A stretch of DNA of 64,000 bases from Cognatiluteimonas sedimenti (GTDB lineage Bacteria > Pseudomonadota > Gammaproteobacteria > Xanthomonadales > Xanthomonadaceae), in the NCBI RefSeq assembly GCF_022808325.1, contig NZ_JALGCL010000001.1, forward strand, positions 353,780 through 417,779. Direction: 5' to 3'. Within the stretch, counting starts at the first letter, position 1. The number at the start of each line of letters is the position of its first letter. A program made the position numbers and the translations under genes. The notes under the pieces were generated by a model. The model worked only from the letters and a program-made list of their open reading frames with translations. It ran no database searches and was not told where the DNA came from. This document shows positions 26,318-36,119 of this stretch, piece after piece.

Positions 26318-29300
26318 TCAGGCGTCGTGCGTGCGCTCGCGCCCGTGCTCGTCGACGTGGCTGGTGCCGGCGATTCCTGCGTCCTGGTCGTCGACCGAAA
26401 CCTCGACGGCATCCTCGGCAGGCACGTCCTGCGCCAACGCGATCCGCGCCCTGGCATCGGCCGCGGCTTCGGCCGGGCTGTCGCCGACGACGGCCTGCGC
26501 CGCATCCGGCAGGGCATCGAACAAGCCAGGTGCCGCAGGCGCCGGTGCCGTGTCCGGGGCGCCGACCCTGGCGAGGCCGGGGAGGGCGTCCGCGACGCCG
26601 GCATCGAACCCAGGCGCCACCGGAGCGGCTGCCGCCAAGGCTGAGGACGCAGCCACATCGTCGGCTGGCTGCGCGGCTTCGGTTCGGGCCACGCCCGCCT
26701 GCACGTCCACGGAACGGACCTCGCCAGCCTCGGACACCGATTCGTCCGGCGCGGCAGCGCCTGCGGCCGGGATCGGGGTGGCCGCGGGCTCCATTGGCGC
26801 GTCGGCAGTCGCAGTCGTGCCCCGGGGCGCAGGGGTGACCGCATCCGGGATGCTGGCGGCGGCCATTGCGGCAGGCGCGAGGTAGGCAGCGGAGGGCTTC
26901 GTGTCCGCTGCGGGGGGCGGTGCGGACGGCGGCGTCACCGCCCCCGCTTCATCGTCCTCGAAATCGAACTCTGGCTGCGAGCGCCGTGCAGCCGCGACTT
27001 CGCCGGACAGGGCATCGTCGTGCTCCACGCCTTCGTCCTGCCCACCTTCGCTGGCGGTTCCGGCTTCGGCGCCACCGCGACGGCGACGGCGGCCACCACG
27101 GCGACCACGGCGGCGGCGGCCACCGGCTTCGCCGGAACCTTCGGCGCCCGCTTCGCCGTCCCCGTGTGCCGGGGTAGCGCCATTGGCCACCGCGGCCACC
27201 TCGGGCAGTGGCGCGGCGCGCGTGCCGGCATCGGTATCGACCATCGGTGCTGCGACCGCCACCGGCGTCGCGCCGATCGGCTTGTCGGCATCGACGACGG
27301 CGACCTGCGGCTTGCCGTTGGCTTCGGCGGGCTCGTTGCGCGGCGGCCGCGGCGGCCTGGGCTGTTGTTGCGGCTGCTGTTGCTGCGGGCTGGCCTGCCG
27401 GGCGTCGTCCTGGGCGCGGGCCTGCTTCGGCGGGTTCTGGCGCTGCTTCTGCGACTGCTCGTTGCGCGCCTTGTCCTGCGCCGGCTTGTCCTGCGACTTG
27501 CCCTGGGGCGGGTTGCGGCGCTGGCCGTCGCGGTTCTTGCCACCACGGCCATCGCGGCCGTCCCGGCGCTGGCCGTTGCGTTCGCCACGCTCGTTGCGCT
27601 CGTTGCGTTCGCCACGGGCACGGCCGTCCTGCGGTCGCGCCGGTTGCTGGCGCGCCGGCGTGGCCGGCGCGGCGTCGGTACCGCGGAAGAAGCGCATCAT
27701 GCGTTCCACCAGGCCGGGCGACTGCACCGTCGCGGGTGCGACCGCCGCAGGCGCCACCACCGGCGGCTCCTCGCGCGGCTCCCGGATCGGTGCCGGTTGT
27801 GCCGGGCGCACGTTGGTCACGGCCGGCGCTGCCGGCACGTTGAGGTTGGCCTTGCTCAGCGCGATCGTCGCCAGCTTGCGCGGGGTCCCGCGCTGGTAGC
27901 TGGGGCGGCCGGTTTCCTCGCCGAGCTCGTTCTCGCGGATGCGGGTGACCTCGTAGTGCGGGGTCTGCAACTGGTCGTCGGCGACGATCACGATCGGCGC
28001 GTCGTGGCGCTGCTCGATCTCCGCCAGCGCGCGGCGCTTCTCATTGAGCAGGTAGTTGGCGATCTCCACCGGCGCCTGTACCAGCACCTGGCCGGTGTTG
28101 TCCTTCATCGCGTGCTCCTCGGCGACGCGGACGATCGACAGCGACAGCGACTCGATGCTGCGCATCCGGCCGTGGCCTTCGCAGCGCGGGCAGACCAGCT
28201 GGCTGGACTCGCCCAGCGACGGGCGCAGGCGCTGGCGCGACATTTCCAGCAGGCCGAACTTGGAGATGCGGCCCAGCTGCACGCGCGCGCGGTCGGACTT
28301 GAGCGCGTGTTGCAGGCGGTGCTCGACCTCGCGCTGGTGCTTGCTGGAATCCATGTCGATGAAGTCGATCACCACCAGGCCGCCCAGGTCGCGCAGCCGC
28401 ATCTGGCGCGCGACTTCCTCCGCGGCTTCCAGGTTGGTGTTGAACGCGGTCTCCTCGATGTCGCCGCCCTTGGTGGCGCGTGCCGAGTTGACGTCGACCG
28501 CGGTCAGCGCCTCGGTCTGGTCGATCACCAGCGCGCCGCCGGAGGGCAGCCGCACCTCGCGCTCGTAGGCGCCTTCGATCTGCGATTCGATCTGGAAGCG
28601 GTTGAACAGCGGCACGTCGTCGGTGTAGTGCTTGAGCTTGCGCAGGTTGTGCGGCATGACCTGCTGCACGAACTCGCGCGCCTCCTCGTACATCTCCGGC
28701 GTGTCGACTAGGATCTCGCCGATGTCCGGGCGCATGTAGTCGCGCAGGGCACGGATGATCAGCCGCGATTCCTGGTAGATCAGGAACGGCGCCGGCTTGC
28801 TCAGCGCGGCCTCGGCCACCGCCTTCCAGACGCTCAGCAGGTAATCCAGGTCCCACTGCAGCTCTTCGGCGTCGCGGCCGACGCCCGCGGTGCGGATGAT
28901 CACGCCCATGTCGTCGGGGATGGCGAGCGCGTCCATCGCCTTCTTCAGCTCGGCCCGGTCGTCGCCCTCGATCCGGCGGGAGACCCCGCCGGCAGTGGGC
29001 GAGTTGGGCATCAGCACCATGTAGCGGCCGGCCAGCGAGATGAACGTGGTCAGGGCGGCGCCCTTGTTGCCGCGTTCCTCCTTGTCCACCTGCACGACCA
29101 CTTCCTGGCCTTCGCGCAGCAGTTCCTTGAGGCCCGCCTTGTTGTGGTCGACCCCGGCCTGGAAGTAGTCGCGGGAGATTTCCTTCAGCGGCAGGAAGCC
29201 GTGGCGCTGTCCGCCATATTCGACGAAGGCCGCTTCCAGCGAAGGCTCGAGCCGGGTGATGCGGCCCTTGTAGATGTTGGACTTCTTCTGCTCTTTCGAG

Positions 29301-29395
29301 GGTTGCTCGATGTCGATGTCGTACAGGGCCTGGCCATCGACGATGGCGACGCGCAGTTCTTCTGCCTGCGTCGCATTGATCAGCATGCGTTTCAT
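26318..29395 (-). CDS. rne: Ribonuclease E
   Basis: Predicted 1025-residue endoribonuclease and degradosome scaffold. Residues 1-520 are catalytic: S1 domain (about 30-120), the 5'-sensor and DNase I-like parts with Asp301 (TAVDVNS) and Asp344 (VIDFIDM), and the Zn-link Cys402/Cys405 (CPRC). After 520 the chain is disordered: an amphipathic membrane-anchor candidate [10 protein letters not shown] (about 563-571), arginine-rich RNA-binding segments, glutamine/proline tracts, a [10 protein letters not shown]-type tract and an alanine-rich C-terminus. Start is [10 protein letters not shown]; the longer frame adds nine residues. Divergent from rluC across a long leader, as in other gammaproteobacteria. 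Confidence 0.97.
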   Translation of the reverse strand: MKRMLINATQAEELRVAIVDGQALYDIDIEQPSKEQKKSNIYKGRITRLEPSLEAAFVEYGGQRHGFLPLKEISRDYFQAGVDHNKAGLKELLREGQEVVVQVDKEERGNKGAALTTFISLAGRYMVLMPNSPTAGGVSRRIEGDDRAELKKAMDALAIPDDMGVIIRTAGVGRDAEELQWDLDYLLSVWKAVAEAALSKPAPFLIYQESRLIIRALRDYMRPDIGEILVDTPEMYEEAREFVQQVMPHNLRKLKHYTDDVPLFNRFQIESQIEGAYEREVRLPSGGALVIDQTEALTAVDVNSARATKGGDIEETAFNTNLEAAEEVARQMRLRDLGGLVVIDFIDMDSSKHQREVEHRLQHALKSDRARVQLGRISKFGLLEMSRQRLRPSLGESSQLVCPRCEGHGRMRSIESLSLSIVRVAEEHAMKDNTGQVLVQAPVEIANYLLNEKRRALAEIEQRHDAPIVIVADDQLQTPHYEVTRIRENELGEETGRPSYQRGTPRKLATIALSKANLNVPAAPAVTNVRPAQPAPIREPREEPPVVAPAAVAPATVQSPGLVERMMRFFRGTDAAPATPARQQPARPQDGRARGERNERNERGERNGQRRDGRDGRGGKNRDGQRRNPPQGKSQDKPAQDKARNEQSQKQRQNPPKQARAQDDARQASPQQQQPQQQPRPPRPPRNEPAEANGKPQVAVVDADKPIGATPVAVAAPMVDTDAGTRAAPLPEVAAVANGATPAHGDGEAGAEGSGEAGGRRRRGRRGGRRRRRGGAEAGTASEGGQDEGVEHDDALSGEVAAARRSQPEFDFEDDEAGAVTPPSAPPPAADTKPSAAYLAPAAMAAASIPDAVTPAPRGTTATADAPMEPAATPIPAAGAAAPDESVSEAGEVRSVDVQAGVARTEAAQPADDVAASSALAAAAPVAPGFDAGVADALPGLARVGAPDTAPAPAAPGLFDALPDAAQAVVGDSPAEAAADARARIALAQDVPAEDAVEVSVDDQDAGIAGTSHVDEHGRERTHDA

Positions 29396-29824
29396 GTTGG
29401 CGTTCCTCGCGCGCTTGGGCACGCGACGACGCCGTGGGCGTTTCGCCTCTGGATACCGCGAAGCCTGCTGCGCGGATCGACTCGCGCGGCGGGCTTCAAG
29501 TTTTCCAGCGCTACGACACCACGGCGGGCCGCGGGAGCGCTTGTCTCGTTCTGTGTGTTGCGGGCCGGCGTCGCGCTGGCAAGCGCGACACGCGGGTCAT
29601 GTTCAGCGCCGATGTCTGACGCACCGGGCGATGGCCGGGCCTGCCGGCGAGCCGCTAACATGGCCGCCCCGGGGGCGGTGGTCGCGCGCTGCATCCGGAT
29701 ATCGCGCGGGAGGCGGGCTTTCGGCCCGTTTGCCTCGAATCCGGTCGCCACGGCGGCCGGAAACAACTCCCTGCGAAATCAAACCCTTATCTCGCCCGGC
29801 GAGTGTAGCAGATCAAGGATGCCC
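29396..29824. promoter_or_regulatory. rne leader and rne/rluC divergent promoter region
   Basis: 429 bp separate the divergent rne and rluC starts. A minus-strand -10-like TACACT at 29802-29807 would give rne a 5' leader of about 400 nt, comparable to the long autoregulatory leader of E. coli rne. The leader has several GC hairpins, for example GGCGAAACGCC. No protein-coding frame is convincing. Confidence 0.5.
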
Positions 29825-30805
29825 GTGACCCATTCAGACTCGCCCGAACGCCCGGCCAATGCGGCCCGCAACGTGCGTATCGCCGAGGACCGCGATGGCC
29901 AGCGGATCGACAACTTCCTGCTGGGCTACCTGAAGGGCGCGCCGCGCAGCCTGGTCTACAAGCTGCTGCGCTCCGGCCAGGTCCGGGTCAATGGCGGCCG
30001 GGTCAAGGCCGAGCGCAAGCTGGAAGCCGGCGACATGGTCCGGATTCCCCCGGTCCGGATCGACGAACCCGGCGACAAGGGCAGCCCGCCGCAGGGGTTC
30101 CTGGACGCCATCCAGGCCGCCATCGTGTACGAGGACGAGCGCCTGCTGGCGCTGAACAAGCCTTCGGGCGTGGCCAGCCACGGCGGCAGCGGAATTTCAT
30201 TCGGCGCGATCGAGACCCTGCGCGCGCTGCGGCCGCGGGAGACCCTGGAGCTCGTGCACCGGCTGGACCGCGACACCTCCGGCCTGCTACTGGTGGCCCG
30301 GAAGCGCTCGGCGCTGGCCGAACTGCAGGCGCTGCTGCGCGAAGAGGATGGCGCCGGACGACGTTCGGGCATCGGCAAGCGCTACCTCGCGCTGCTGGCC
30401 GGGCGCATGCCGGACGGCACCATGAGCGTCGATGCGCCGCTGCACGTGGGCCTGCGCCAGGGCGGCGAACGCCACGTCCAGGTCCGGCCCGAGGGCAAGC
30501 CCTCGCTGAGTCATTTCAGGGTCCTGGAGCGCCGCGGCGGGCACTCCTACTGCGAGGTGCGGATCGACACCGGCCGCACCCACCAGATCCGGGTGCACGC
30601 CCGCCACATCGGCCACCCCGTGGCCGGCGACGAAAAATACGGCGATCCCGACGTCAACCGTCGCCTGCGCGAGCAGATCGGGCTCAAGCGCCTGTTCCTG
30701 CATGCCGCTTCGCTGGAATTCGCACTGGACGCCGGCCGCACGCCGTACCTGTTGTCCGCGCCGTTGCCGCCGGAACTGCTCGACGCGCTCGATCGCCTGC
30801 GGTGA
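29825..30805 (+). CDS. rluC: 23S rRNA pseudouridine synthase RluC
   Basis: Predicted 326-residue pseudouridine synthase of the RluC/RluD family, which modifies 23S rRNA (positions 955, 2504 and 2580 in E. coli). An S4 RNA-binding domain (RIDNFLLGYLKGAPRSLVYK, about 20-75) precedes the catalytic domain with the Asp in HRLDRDTSGLL. I choose GTG at 29825 because AAGGA lies 5 nt before it; ATG at 29819 would have the same sequence with almost no spacing. Divergence from rne supports RluC over RluD. Confidence 0.92.
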   Translation: MTHSDSPERPANAARNVRIAEDRDGQRIDNFLLGYLKGAPRSLVYKLLRSGQVRVNGGRVKAERKLEAGDMVRIPPVRIDEPGDKGSPPQGFLDAIQAAIVYEDERLLALNKPSGVASHGGSGISFGAIETLRALRPRETLELVHRLDRDTSGLLLVARKRSALAELQALLREEDGAGRRSGIGKRYLALLAGRMPDGTMSVDAPLHVGLRQGGERHVQVRPEGKPSLSHFRVLERRGGHSYCEVRIDTGRTHQIRVHARHIGHPVAGDEKYGDPDVNRRLREQIGLKRLFLHAASLEFALDAGRTPYLLSAPLPPELLDALDRLR

Positions 30806-30847
30806 AGTCCGGCGCTGGCCGGTTTCCCGCCACGCGCAGCCGGCGAC

Positions 30848-31189
30848 TCAGCCCGCGAGCGCCGAGGCCCGGGCGGCGCAGATGAAGTCGTTTTCGCTCA
30901 GGCCGCCGACGTCGTGGGTGGAATAGCGCACCACGCAGCGGTCGTAATGCACCGACAGGTCGGGATGGTGGTCCTCGCGGTTGGCCATGTGCGCCAGCGC
31001 GTTCACGAACGACATCGTGCGGTAGTAGTCCTTGAAGGCGAAGCTACGCACCAGCGCCTTGCCTTCCTCGGCCAGTTCCCAGCCCGGCACGTCGGGGAGC
31101 AACTCGCGGATCCGGGCCTCGGGCAATCGATGTTCGCTGCCGCGGCGGGCGATGCAATGGGCCTGGGCGAGGGGGACGAGGTCGTTCAT
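30848..31189 (-). CDS. phhB: Pterin-4a-carbinolamine dehydratase
   Basis: Predicted 113-residue enzyme that dehydrates 4a-hydroxytetrahydropterin so the cofactor of phenylalanine hydroxylase can be recycled; in pseudomonads and xanthomonads it also affects pigment or aromatic metabolism. The active-site core is [17 protein letters not shown] with the conserved histidines, and the C-terminal [11 protein letters not shown] is typical. Start MNDLVPL follows family length; the 15 extra residues upstream are unlikely. Stand-alone: phhA is not in the window. Confidence 0.93.
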   Translation of the reverse strand: MNDLVPLAQAHCIARRGSEHRLPEARIRELLPDVPGWELAEEGKALVRSFAFKDYYRTMSFVNALAHMANREDHHPDLSVHYDRCVVRYSTHDVGGLSENDFICAARASALAG

Positions 31190-31286
31190 GGCATGGGTTC
31201 CTGCTGGATGCGGCGCGCCGATGAACGAAAACACATCCGGCGTTGGCGGCGGGTGGAGCTGCGGCGACCGCTCGCGCGCAGGCCGC

Positions 31287-31292
31287 TAGAAT
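31287..31292 (+). promoter_or_regulatory. -10 element at nfuA, leaderless transcript candidate
   Basis: TAGAAT ends 6 nt before the nfuA ATG, so transcription would start on or next to the start codon. There is no ribosome-binding site between them, which fits a leaderless mRNA. Confidence 0.4.
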
Positions 31293-31298
31293 AGCCCG

Positions 31299-31892
31299 AT
31301 GATCCAGATCTCCGAATCCGCCCAGGCCCATTTCCGCAAGCTGATCGCGCGCGAGGACCTGCCTGGCCTCGGCGTGCGCCTGGCGGCGCGGCAGCCGGGA
31401 ACGATGCAGGCCGACGTGCGCCTGGAGTTCGCCGAACCGGGCGACCTCAGCGGCGACGAATGGGCGGTGGACTGCGAAGGCTTCACGGTGTGGGTGGATG
31501 CGGCCAGCGTGCCCTTCCTGGACGGCGCGGAAATCGATTACGCGCAACAGGCCACCGGCGGGCAGCTGCAGATCCGCGCGCCGAAGATCAAGGGCGAGGT
31601 GCCGGCCGAATCAGCGTCCCTGGTCGAACGCGTTGCCTGGCTCATCGAGCACGAAATCAACCCGCAACTGGCGCAGCATCGCGGCCATGTGGCGCTGCAG
31701 GAGGTCACCGCGGATGGCGTGGTCGTGCTGCGCTTCGGCGGTGGCTGCCATGGTTGCGGCATGGTCGATGTCACCCTCAAGCAGGGGATCGAGAAGACGC
31801 TGCTGGCCAAGGTTCCCGGCGTGACCGCGGTGCGCGATGCCACGGACCACGCGTCCGGGCAGGCGCCCTACATCGCGCGCGATACGGCATAA
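31299..31892 (+). CDS. nfuA: Fe-S biogenesis protein NfuA
   Basis: Predicted 197-residue carrier that delivers [4Fe-4S] clusters to target enzymes. Residues 1-95 are a degenerate A-type (IscA-like) domain without its cysteines; 105-190 are the Nfu domain with the cluster motif [19 protein letters not shown], Cys149 and Cys152. Length matches E. coli NfuA (191). Divergent from phhB and followed after 25 nt by a large membrane protein. Confidence 0.95.
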   Translation: MIQISESAQAHFRKLIAREDLPGLGVRLAARQPGTMQADVRLEFAEPGDLSGDEWAVDCEGFTVWVDAASVPFLDGAEIDYAQQATGGQLQIRAPKIKGEVPAESASLVERVAWLIEHEINPQLAQHRGHVALQEVTADGVVVLRFGGGCHGCGMVDVTLKQGIEKTLLAKVPGVTAVRDATDHASGQAPYIARDTA

Positions 31893-31917
31893 GCGGGCCG
31901 CGGCGAGAAGCGGCCCC

Positions 31918-33612
31918 GTGACGGCATTCTCCTCCGCTGAACTGATCGAGGCCCTGCGCCGGCGCACGCGCAAGTCGCTGCGCCCGGAGCGGCCGCCGGG
32001 CGAATTCCCGCCGGGGTGGCGCGACTGGTTCGCGTTGCTGCGCGAGCGCATCGGCGCGATCACCGGCGCCAGCAGCGATGCGATCGTCGCGATCCTGCTG
32101 CAGCGCGAGCCGTTGCCGGCGCCGCGGCGCAGCGGCGAACTCAACCGCTGGCAGGCTTTCGCCACGCTGTGGCGCCAGCAATGGCAACCGCCCGAACCCG
32201 AGGATCGGCGCCAGCGCATCATGGCGTTGGCGATCACGCTGGTGGTGCAGCTGCTGTTTTCGCTGTTCGTGCTGTGGCTGGCCTATGCCCGCTACGGCGG
32301 CGAACCGATGCCGCGGGGCGAGGACGTGGTGCAGGTGGAGTTCATCGGCCAGGGCACGCCGCTGGAGCAGGGCGGTGGTGCACCTTCGACACCCGTGGCG
32401 AAGCCGGCGCTGGCCGCGCCGGCACGGGCCGCGCGCCGCGCCGCGCACGCGCCGGAGACTCCGGCAACCCCTTCGTCCGCCGTGCCCGCCACCGCCCAGG
32501 CGGCCCGCCCCGCGATCGAGCCGACGCCGGCGAGCCGGAACGTGCCGCCCGCGCAACCGCTGCAGGTGACGCAGACACCGCAACCCGACAGCAGCTTCGT
32601 ATTGCCGGCACCGGTACCGCGTGCGATCAGCATCCCGCGGCAGCAGGTCCTGGTGCCGGAGCTGCGGGAATCCCCTCGCGCGATCGAAGTCGTTGAAGTG
32701 CCGGCGCCCATGCCTGCGCCTGTACAGCAGATCCGCCCACGGCTGCCGGGCGCCCGGGTCGTGGTTCCCGAATTGCAGGCCCAGGCTGAAACGTTGCCGT
32801 CGCCGCTGCCGCCCTTGCCCGACGCCAGCGCGCGCCAGCCGCAACTGCCGCAGGCGCAGGTACGGGTGCCTGGCCTGCAGGCGACCGTCGCGTCGCTGCC
32901 ATCGCCAGCCTCGTCGCCGGCGGGCACCAGCAGTGCACAGGCAGAAGATGCCGGGCGCGCACCAGCCGCGACCAGCGGCAAGGCGCCAACTCCTGGGAAC
33001 ACACCCGGCGCGACGGCGGCGCAAGCCGGCGGACCGCCCTCGACCGGCAGCGGTGCCCAGGCCAACCCGGCAGGCGCCGGCGCCGGCCCCAAGCCGGCTG
33101 CCAGGCCTGGCGCGTGGCCCACCGCGCAGGCGGGCGACGACTGGGGGCTTTCGGATCGCAACCGCCCCGGTGGGCAGTCCGGCAAGCCCGGCCTGTTCGA
33201 CGAAAACGGCCGGCCGCGCCTGCCGCCCGGCAATCGGGCGGAAGCCGGTGGGGGGCTGCCGCCGGGCATGGTCGAGGAAAACATCGCCGACCTGGATCAC
33301 GCGGGCACCTGGCTCAAGCGGCCGCCGATCAACTACACGCCCACCCGTTTCGACAAGTTCTGGGTGCCCAGCGAGACGCTGCTGGAAAACTGGGTGCGTC
33401 GCAACATCCGCGAAATCGCGATTCCGATTCCCGGAAGCTCGAAGAAGCTGCGTTGCGTGGTCTCCCTGCTGCAGCTGGGCGGCGGCTGCGGCATCGAGGA
33501 TCCGAACATGCAGGACCAGGAAGCCGTCGCGCGCCCGCCGCCGGACATTCCGTTCAAGCCAGAACTGCAGGAAGACCAGGACGCGCTGCGCCAGCCGACC
33601 GATTCGCCGTAG
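31918..33612 (+). CDS. Xanthomonad transmembrane repetitive protein
   Basis: Predicted 564-residue protein from a GTG at 31918, 25 nt after nfuA. Residues 1-98 are soluble and basic, 100-122 form one membrane helix (MALAITLVVQLLFSLFVLWL), and 130-450 are a proline/alanine-rich low-complexity arm with loose repeats of a VLVPELRE / VVVPELQAQ / VRVPGLQA unit each followed by LPSP. The C-terminal 110 residues are ordered-looking (LKRPPINYTPTRFDKFWVP, then two cysteines in RCVVS and GGCGI). TonB-like architecture, but no TonB C-terminal domain is evident. Known in Xanthomonas only as a transmembrane repetitive protein; function unknown. Confidence 0.75.
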   Translation: MTAFSSAELIEALRRRTRKSLRPERPPGEFPPGWRDWFALLRERIGAITGASSDAIVAILLQREPLPAPRRSGELNRWQAFATLWRQQWQPPEPEDRRQRIMALAITLVVQLLFSLFVLWLAYARYGGEPMPRGEDVVQVEFIGQGTPLEQGGGAPSTPVAKPALAAPARAARRAAHAPETPATPSSAVPATAQAARPAIEPTPASRNVPPAQPLQVTQTPQPDSSFVLPAPVPRAISIPRQQVLVPELRESPRAIEVVEVPAPMPAPVQQIRPRLPGARVVVPELQAQAETLPSPLPPLPDASARQPQLPQAQVRVPGLQATVASLPSPASSPAGTSSAQAEDAGRAPAATSGKAPTPGNTPGATAAQAGGPPSTGSGAQANPAGAGAGPKPAARPGAWPTAQAGDDWGLSDRNRPGGQSGKPGLFDENGRPRLPPGNRAEAGGGLPPGMVEENIADLDHAGTWLKRPPINYTPTRFDKFWVPSETLLENWVRRNIREIAIPIPGSSKKLRCVVSLLQLGGGCGIEDPNMQDQEAVARPPPDIPFKPELQEDQDALRQPTDSP

Positions 33613-33735
33613 CGCAAGCCGGGCGAAACATGTCGCGACCTTGCCCGGTGCCCAAGGATCAAGAGCAGCCGAAGCTCGCGCCTACAGGCTCGCGTAGTCG
33701 CCGCCCGACGGGCTGGGGGTGCGGGGGGCAGGGAA

Positions 33736-33765
33736 GGAAAAACCCGGCCAGGGCCGGGTTCTTCG
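33736..33765. terminator. Bidirectional intrinsic terminator
   Basis: AACCCGGC (33741-33748) and GCCGGGTT (33753-33760) form an 8-bp stem with a CAGG loop. On the minus strand the stem is followed by TTTTTCC, on the plus strand by CTTCGTC. It sits between the convergent repetitive-protein gene and the cytochrome gene and can serve both. The 120 bp before it hold no gene. Confidence 0.75.
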
Positions 33766-33804
33766 TCAACCGTCTTGGCGCGATTTCCTGCGCGATTGCC
33801 CGCG

Positions 33805-34257
33805 TCAGTGGATGCCGTGCAGGTCGCGCAGTTGCGCCGGCTGGGAACCGAAGTAGGCGGCAAGGTCGGCGATCTGCTGGTCACTGAGGTCGCGTGCTTG
33901 CCCGGCCATCAGGTCGCTGGTCGGGCTGCCGGCGCGCTCGCCGTCGCGGTACATCTGCAGCGAGTGCGCGATGTAGTCGTGGTACTGGCCACCGAGCTTG
34001 GGATAGGTCGGGTCGATCGGCGCGTTGCCGCCGGCACCATGGCAATCGACGCAGGCCTGGCCGGTCTTGGCGTTCTTGGTGCCGGCGAGTGTTTCGCCGG
34101 CGGCGGCATGGCCTGCGGGGAGACCGGCCGACGAAGTGGTATGGCCCGCGTTGCGATCGGCGGAGGAGTGCTCGGCCGGGGTCCGGCCCGCGGGCGAGCA
34201 GGCGACCAGGGCAGCCGTTGCGGCAAGCAGGGCGATGGCGAGGGTGGTTTTCGTCAT
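33805..34257 (-). CDS. c-type cytochrome lipoprotein
   Basis: Predicted 150-residue class I cytochrome c. The signal peptide ends in the lipobox LVAC (Cys about 19), so it is probably anchored in a membrane. One haem site, CVDCH near residue 67, with a distal methionine candidate in SDLMAGQARDLS. Start MTKTTLAI follows the signal peptide; the 75 residues upstream in frame overlap the neighbour. 11 nt after the other cytochrome gene, same operon. Likely an electron carrier to a terminal oxidase or reductase; partner not encoded here. Confidence 0.85.
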   Translation of the reverse strand: MTKTTLAIALLAATAALVACSPAGRTPAEHSSADRNAGHTTSSAGLPAGHAAAGETLAGTKNAKTGQACVDCHGAGGNAPIDPTYPKLGGQYHDYIAHSLQMYRDGERAGSPTSDLMAGQARDLSDQQIADLAAYFGSQPAQLRDLHGIH

Positions 34258-34268
34258 GGGAGGTCTGC

Positions 34269-34712
34269 TCACTTCAGGCCGGACAGGAAGGCGGCGATGT
34301 CGGCGATGTCCTGCGCCGAGAAGCTCTCGGCCTGGGCCTGCATCGTCGGGTGCTTGCGCTTGCCCTGCTGGTATTCGTTCAAGGCGTTGACCAGGTACTG
34401 CGGCGACTGCCCGCCGATCTTCGGCACGTGGTAGTTGGGATAGGCGTTCTTGTAACCGGTGACGCCATGGCAACCCTGGCACGTGTAGGTCAGCTGCTTG
34501 CCCCTGGCGGCATCGCCGACCGGCGCGGCTGGCACCGCAACCGCGGCGACCGCAGGCGCGGCGGCGGGTGCGTCGACGGCCGGCGCGGCTTCGCCGGCCG
34601 CGGCTTCAGTCGCGGGAGTTGCCGTCGCGGCTGGCGTGGCGGCGGTGTCCTGCGCCAGCGCACCGGTGGTGGCCAGGGTCAGGCAGGAGGCAATCAACAA
34701 CGATCGGATCAT
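34269..34712 (-). CDS. Periplasmic c-type cytochrome
   Basis: Predicted 147-residue cytochrome c with a cleavable signal peptide (about residues 1-21, ending ALAQD), a 45-residue alanine/proline-rich linker and one haem domain with CQGCH near residue 78 and a methionine candidate in PTMQAQAESFS. The linker could let the haem domain reach partners. First gene of the two-cytochrome operon; promoter-like TTGGGT-N17-TATACT lies about 73 bp upstream. Confidence 0.87.
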   Translation of the reverse strand: MIRSLLIASCLTLATTGALAQDTAATPAATATPATEAAAGEAAPAVDAPAAAPAVAAVAVPAAPVGDAARGKQLTYTCQGCHGVTGYKNAYPNYHVPKIGGQSPQYLVNALNEYQQGKRKHPTMQAQAESFSAQDIADIAAFLSGLK

Positions 34713-34784
34713 GGGCTTGTCCGTAATCGGAAGACGAATCGAGAGATGCGCTGGCGTGCAGGCGCTGCAACGCACAATCGCATC

Positions 34785-34813
34785 AGTATAGCGACGTCGC
34801 GCGCGCAACCCAA
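34785..34813 (-). promoter_or_regulatory. Putative promoter of the cytochrome c pair
   Basis: On the minus strand TTGGGT (34813-34808) and TATACT (34790-34785) are 17 bp apart. No FNR-type box is visible near it. The rest of the 264-bp gap to the efflux operon contains only a weak plus-strand -10-like TATACC at 34940. Confidence 0.45.
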
Positions 34814-34976
34814 TCGCGGTACGCCGTATCCGTTGGGTGCTGGCCCCGGCGCCGCACGCGCGGACGCGACGGGTTCGAACCGGGCGAAAGGAAAACGTGA
34901 CCATGACCTCTGGCGGATGGGCGATTCCGGCTTGGGTGATATACCTACATACAACACCCCACTACGAGCCCCTCCC

Positions 34977-36119
34977 ATGACCCGTACGACCGACCCCACG
35001 AGTGGCCGATCGCGCCTGCTGGTGCCATTGCTGTTGTGCGCATTGCTGCCCGGGTTGCTCGCCCTGGGCGCCTGCAAGCGCGGCGGCGACGGCGCCAAGG
35101 CTGCCGATGGCGAGGCCGACAAGGGGCCCGAGGCGGTCCCTGTCGAGGTCACCAAGGTCGGTCGGCGCGCGATCGCCGCCAGCTACGCCGGCACCGCACC
35201 CCTGGAGGCGCGCGCCGAATCGCAGGTCGTGGCCAAGACCTCGGGCGTTGCGCTGGGCGTCCTGGCCGAGGAAGGCCAACGCGTGCGCGCGGGCCAGGTG
35301 CTGGTGCGGCTGGATTCGGCCAGGGCCGCCCTGCAGGCCGCGCAGACCGCGGCGCAGATGCGCAAGCTGGAGGCCAACTACGCCCGCTCGCGCCAGCTTT
35401 CCGAGCAGAAGCTGATCAGCGCCAACGACATCGACCAGATCCGTTACGACCTCGAGAATGCCCGCGCCGCCAATCGCCTCGCGAACCTCGAGTTGTCCTA
35501 CGCCAACGTCACCGCGCCGATCTCCGGCATCGTGGCCACGCGTTCGATCAAGACGGGCAACTTCGTGCAGATCAACACGCCGATCTTCCGCATCGTCGAC
35601 ACCGACAAGCTGGAGGCGACCCTCAACGTGCCCGAGCGCGAGCTGGCGACGCTGAAGGCGGGCTTGCCGGTGACGTTGCGGGTGGACGCGTTGCCCGGGC
35701 GCGACTTCGCCGGGACCGTGGACCGGGTCGCACCGGTGGTCGATTCCGGTAGCGGCACCTTCCGCGTGATCTGCGCCTTCGACAGCGGCGGCGTGCTGCA
35801 GCCGGGCATGTTCGGGCGACTGCAGATCAACTACGACCAGCGCGCCGATGCGCTGGTGATCCCGCGCAACGCCCTGCTCGACGACGAATCGCAGCCGGCG
35901 GTGTACACCGTGCGCGACGGCAAGGCCGCGCGCGCGCCGGTGACGCTGGGCTACGTCGACGGCGAATGGGTCGAAGTGCGCAGCGGCCTCAAGCTGGGCG
36001 ACCCGGTGGTCACTGCCGGCAAGGTCGCGTTGCGCGAGGGCAGCCCGGTGCAGGTGATCACGCACGGCGCCCCCGCGGCGACGCCGGCGACGGCGGCGGG
36101 CAAGGACACCAAGCAGTGA
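34977..36119 (+). CDS. RND efflux periplasmic adaptor subunit
   Basis: Predicted 380-residue membrane-fusion protein that links an inner-membrane RND pump to an outer-membrane channel. Signal peptide with lipobox (LGAC, Cys about 33). The barrel-sandwich lipoyl halves are around [20 protein letters not shown] and [18 protein letters not shown], separated by a helical hairpin (about 90-150), then beta-barrel and membrane-proximal domains. The C-terminal tail is alanine-rich. First gene of a three-gene operon; GTG of the pump overlaps its stop by 4 bp. Confidence 0.92.
   Translation: MTRTTDPTSGRSRLLVPLLLCALLPGLLALGACKRGGDGAKAADGEADKGPEAVPVEVTKVGRRAIAASYAGTAPLEARAESQVVAKTSGVALGVLAEEGQRVRAGQVLVRLDSARAALQAAQTAAQMRKLEANYARSRQLSEQKLISANDIDQIRYDLENARAANRLANLELSYANVTAPISGIVATRSIKTGNFVQINTPIFRIVDTDKLEATLNVPERELATLKAGLPVTLRVDALPGRDFAGTVDRVAPVVDSGSGTFRVICAFDSGGVLQPGMFGRLQINYDQRADALVIPRNALLDDESQPAVYTVRDGKAARAPVTLGYVDGEWVEVRSGLKLGDPVVTAGKVALREGSPVQVITHGAPAATPATAAGKDTKQ

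Noticed and set aside
33640-33720. Possible fragment of a dispersed repeat (CTCGCGCCTACAGG) after the repetitive-protein gene
   Set aside because: Too short and degenerate to separate from chance without other copies in the window.
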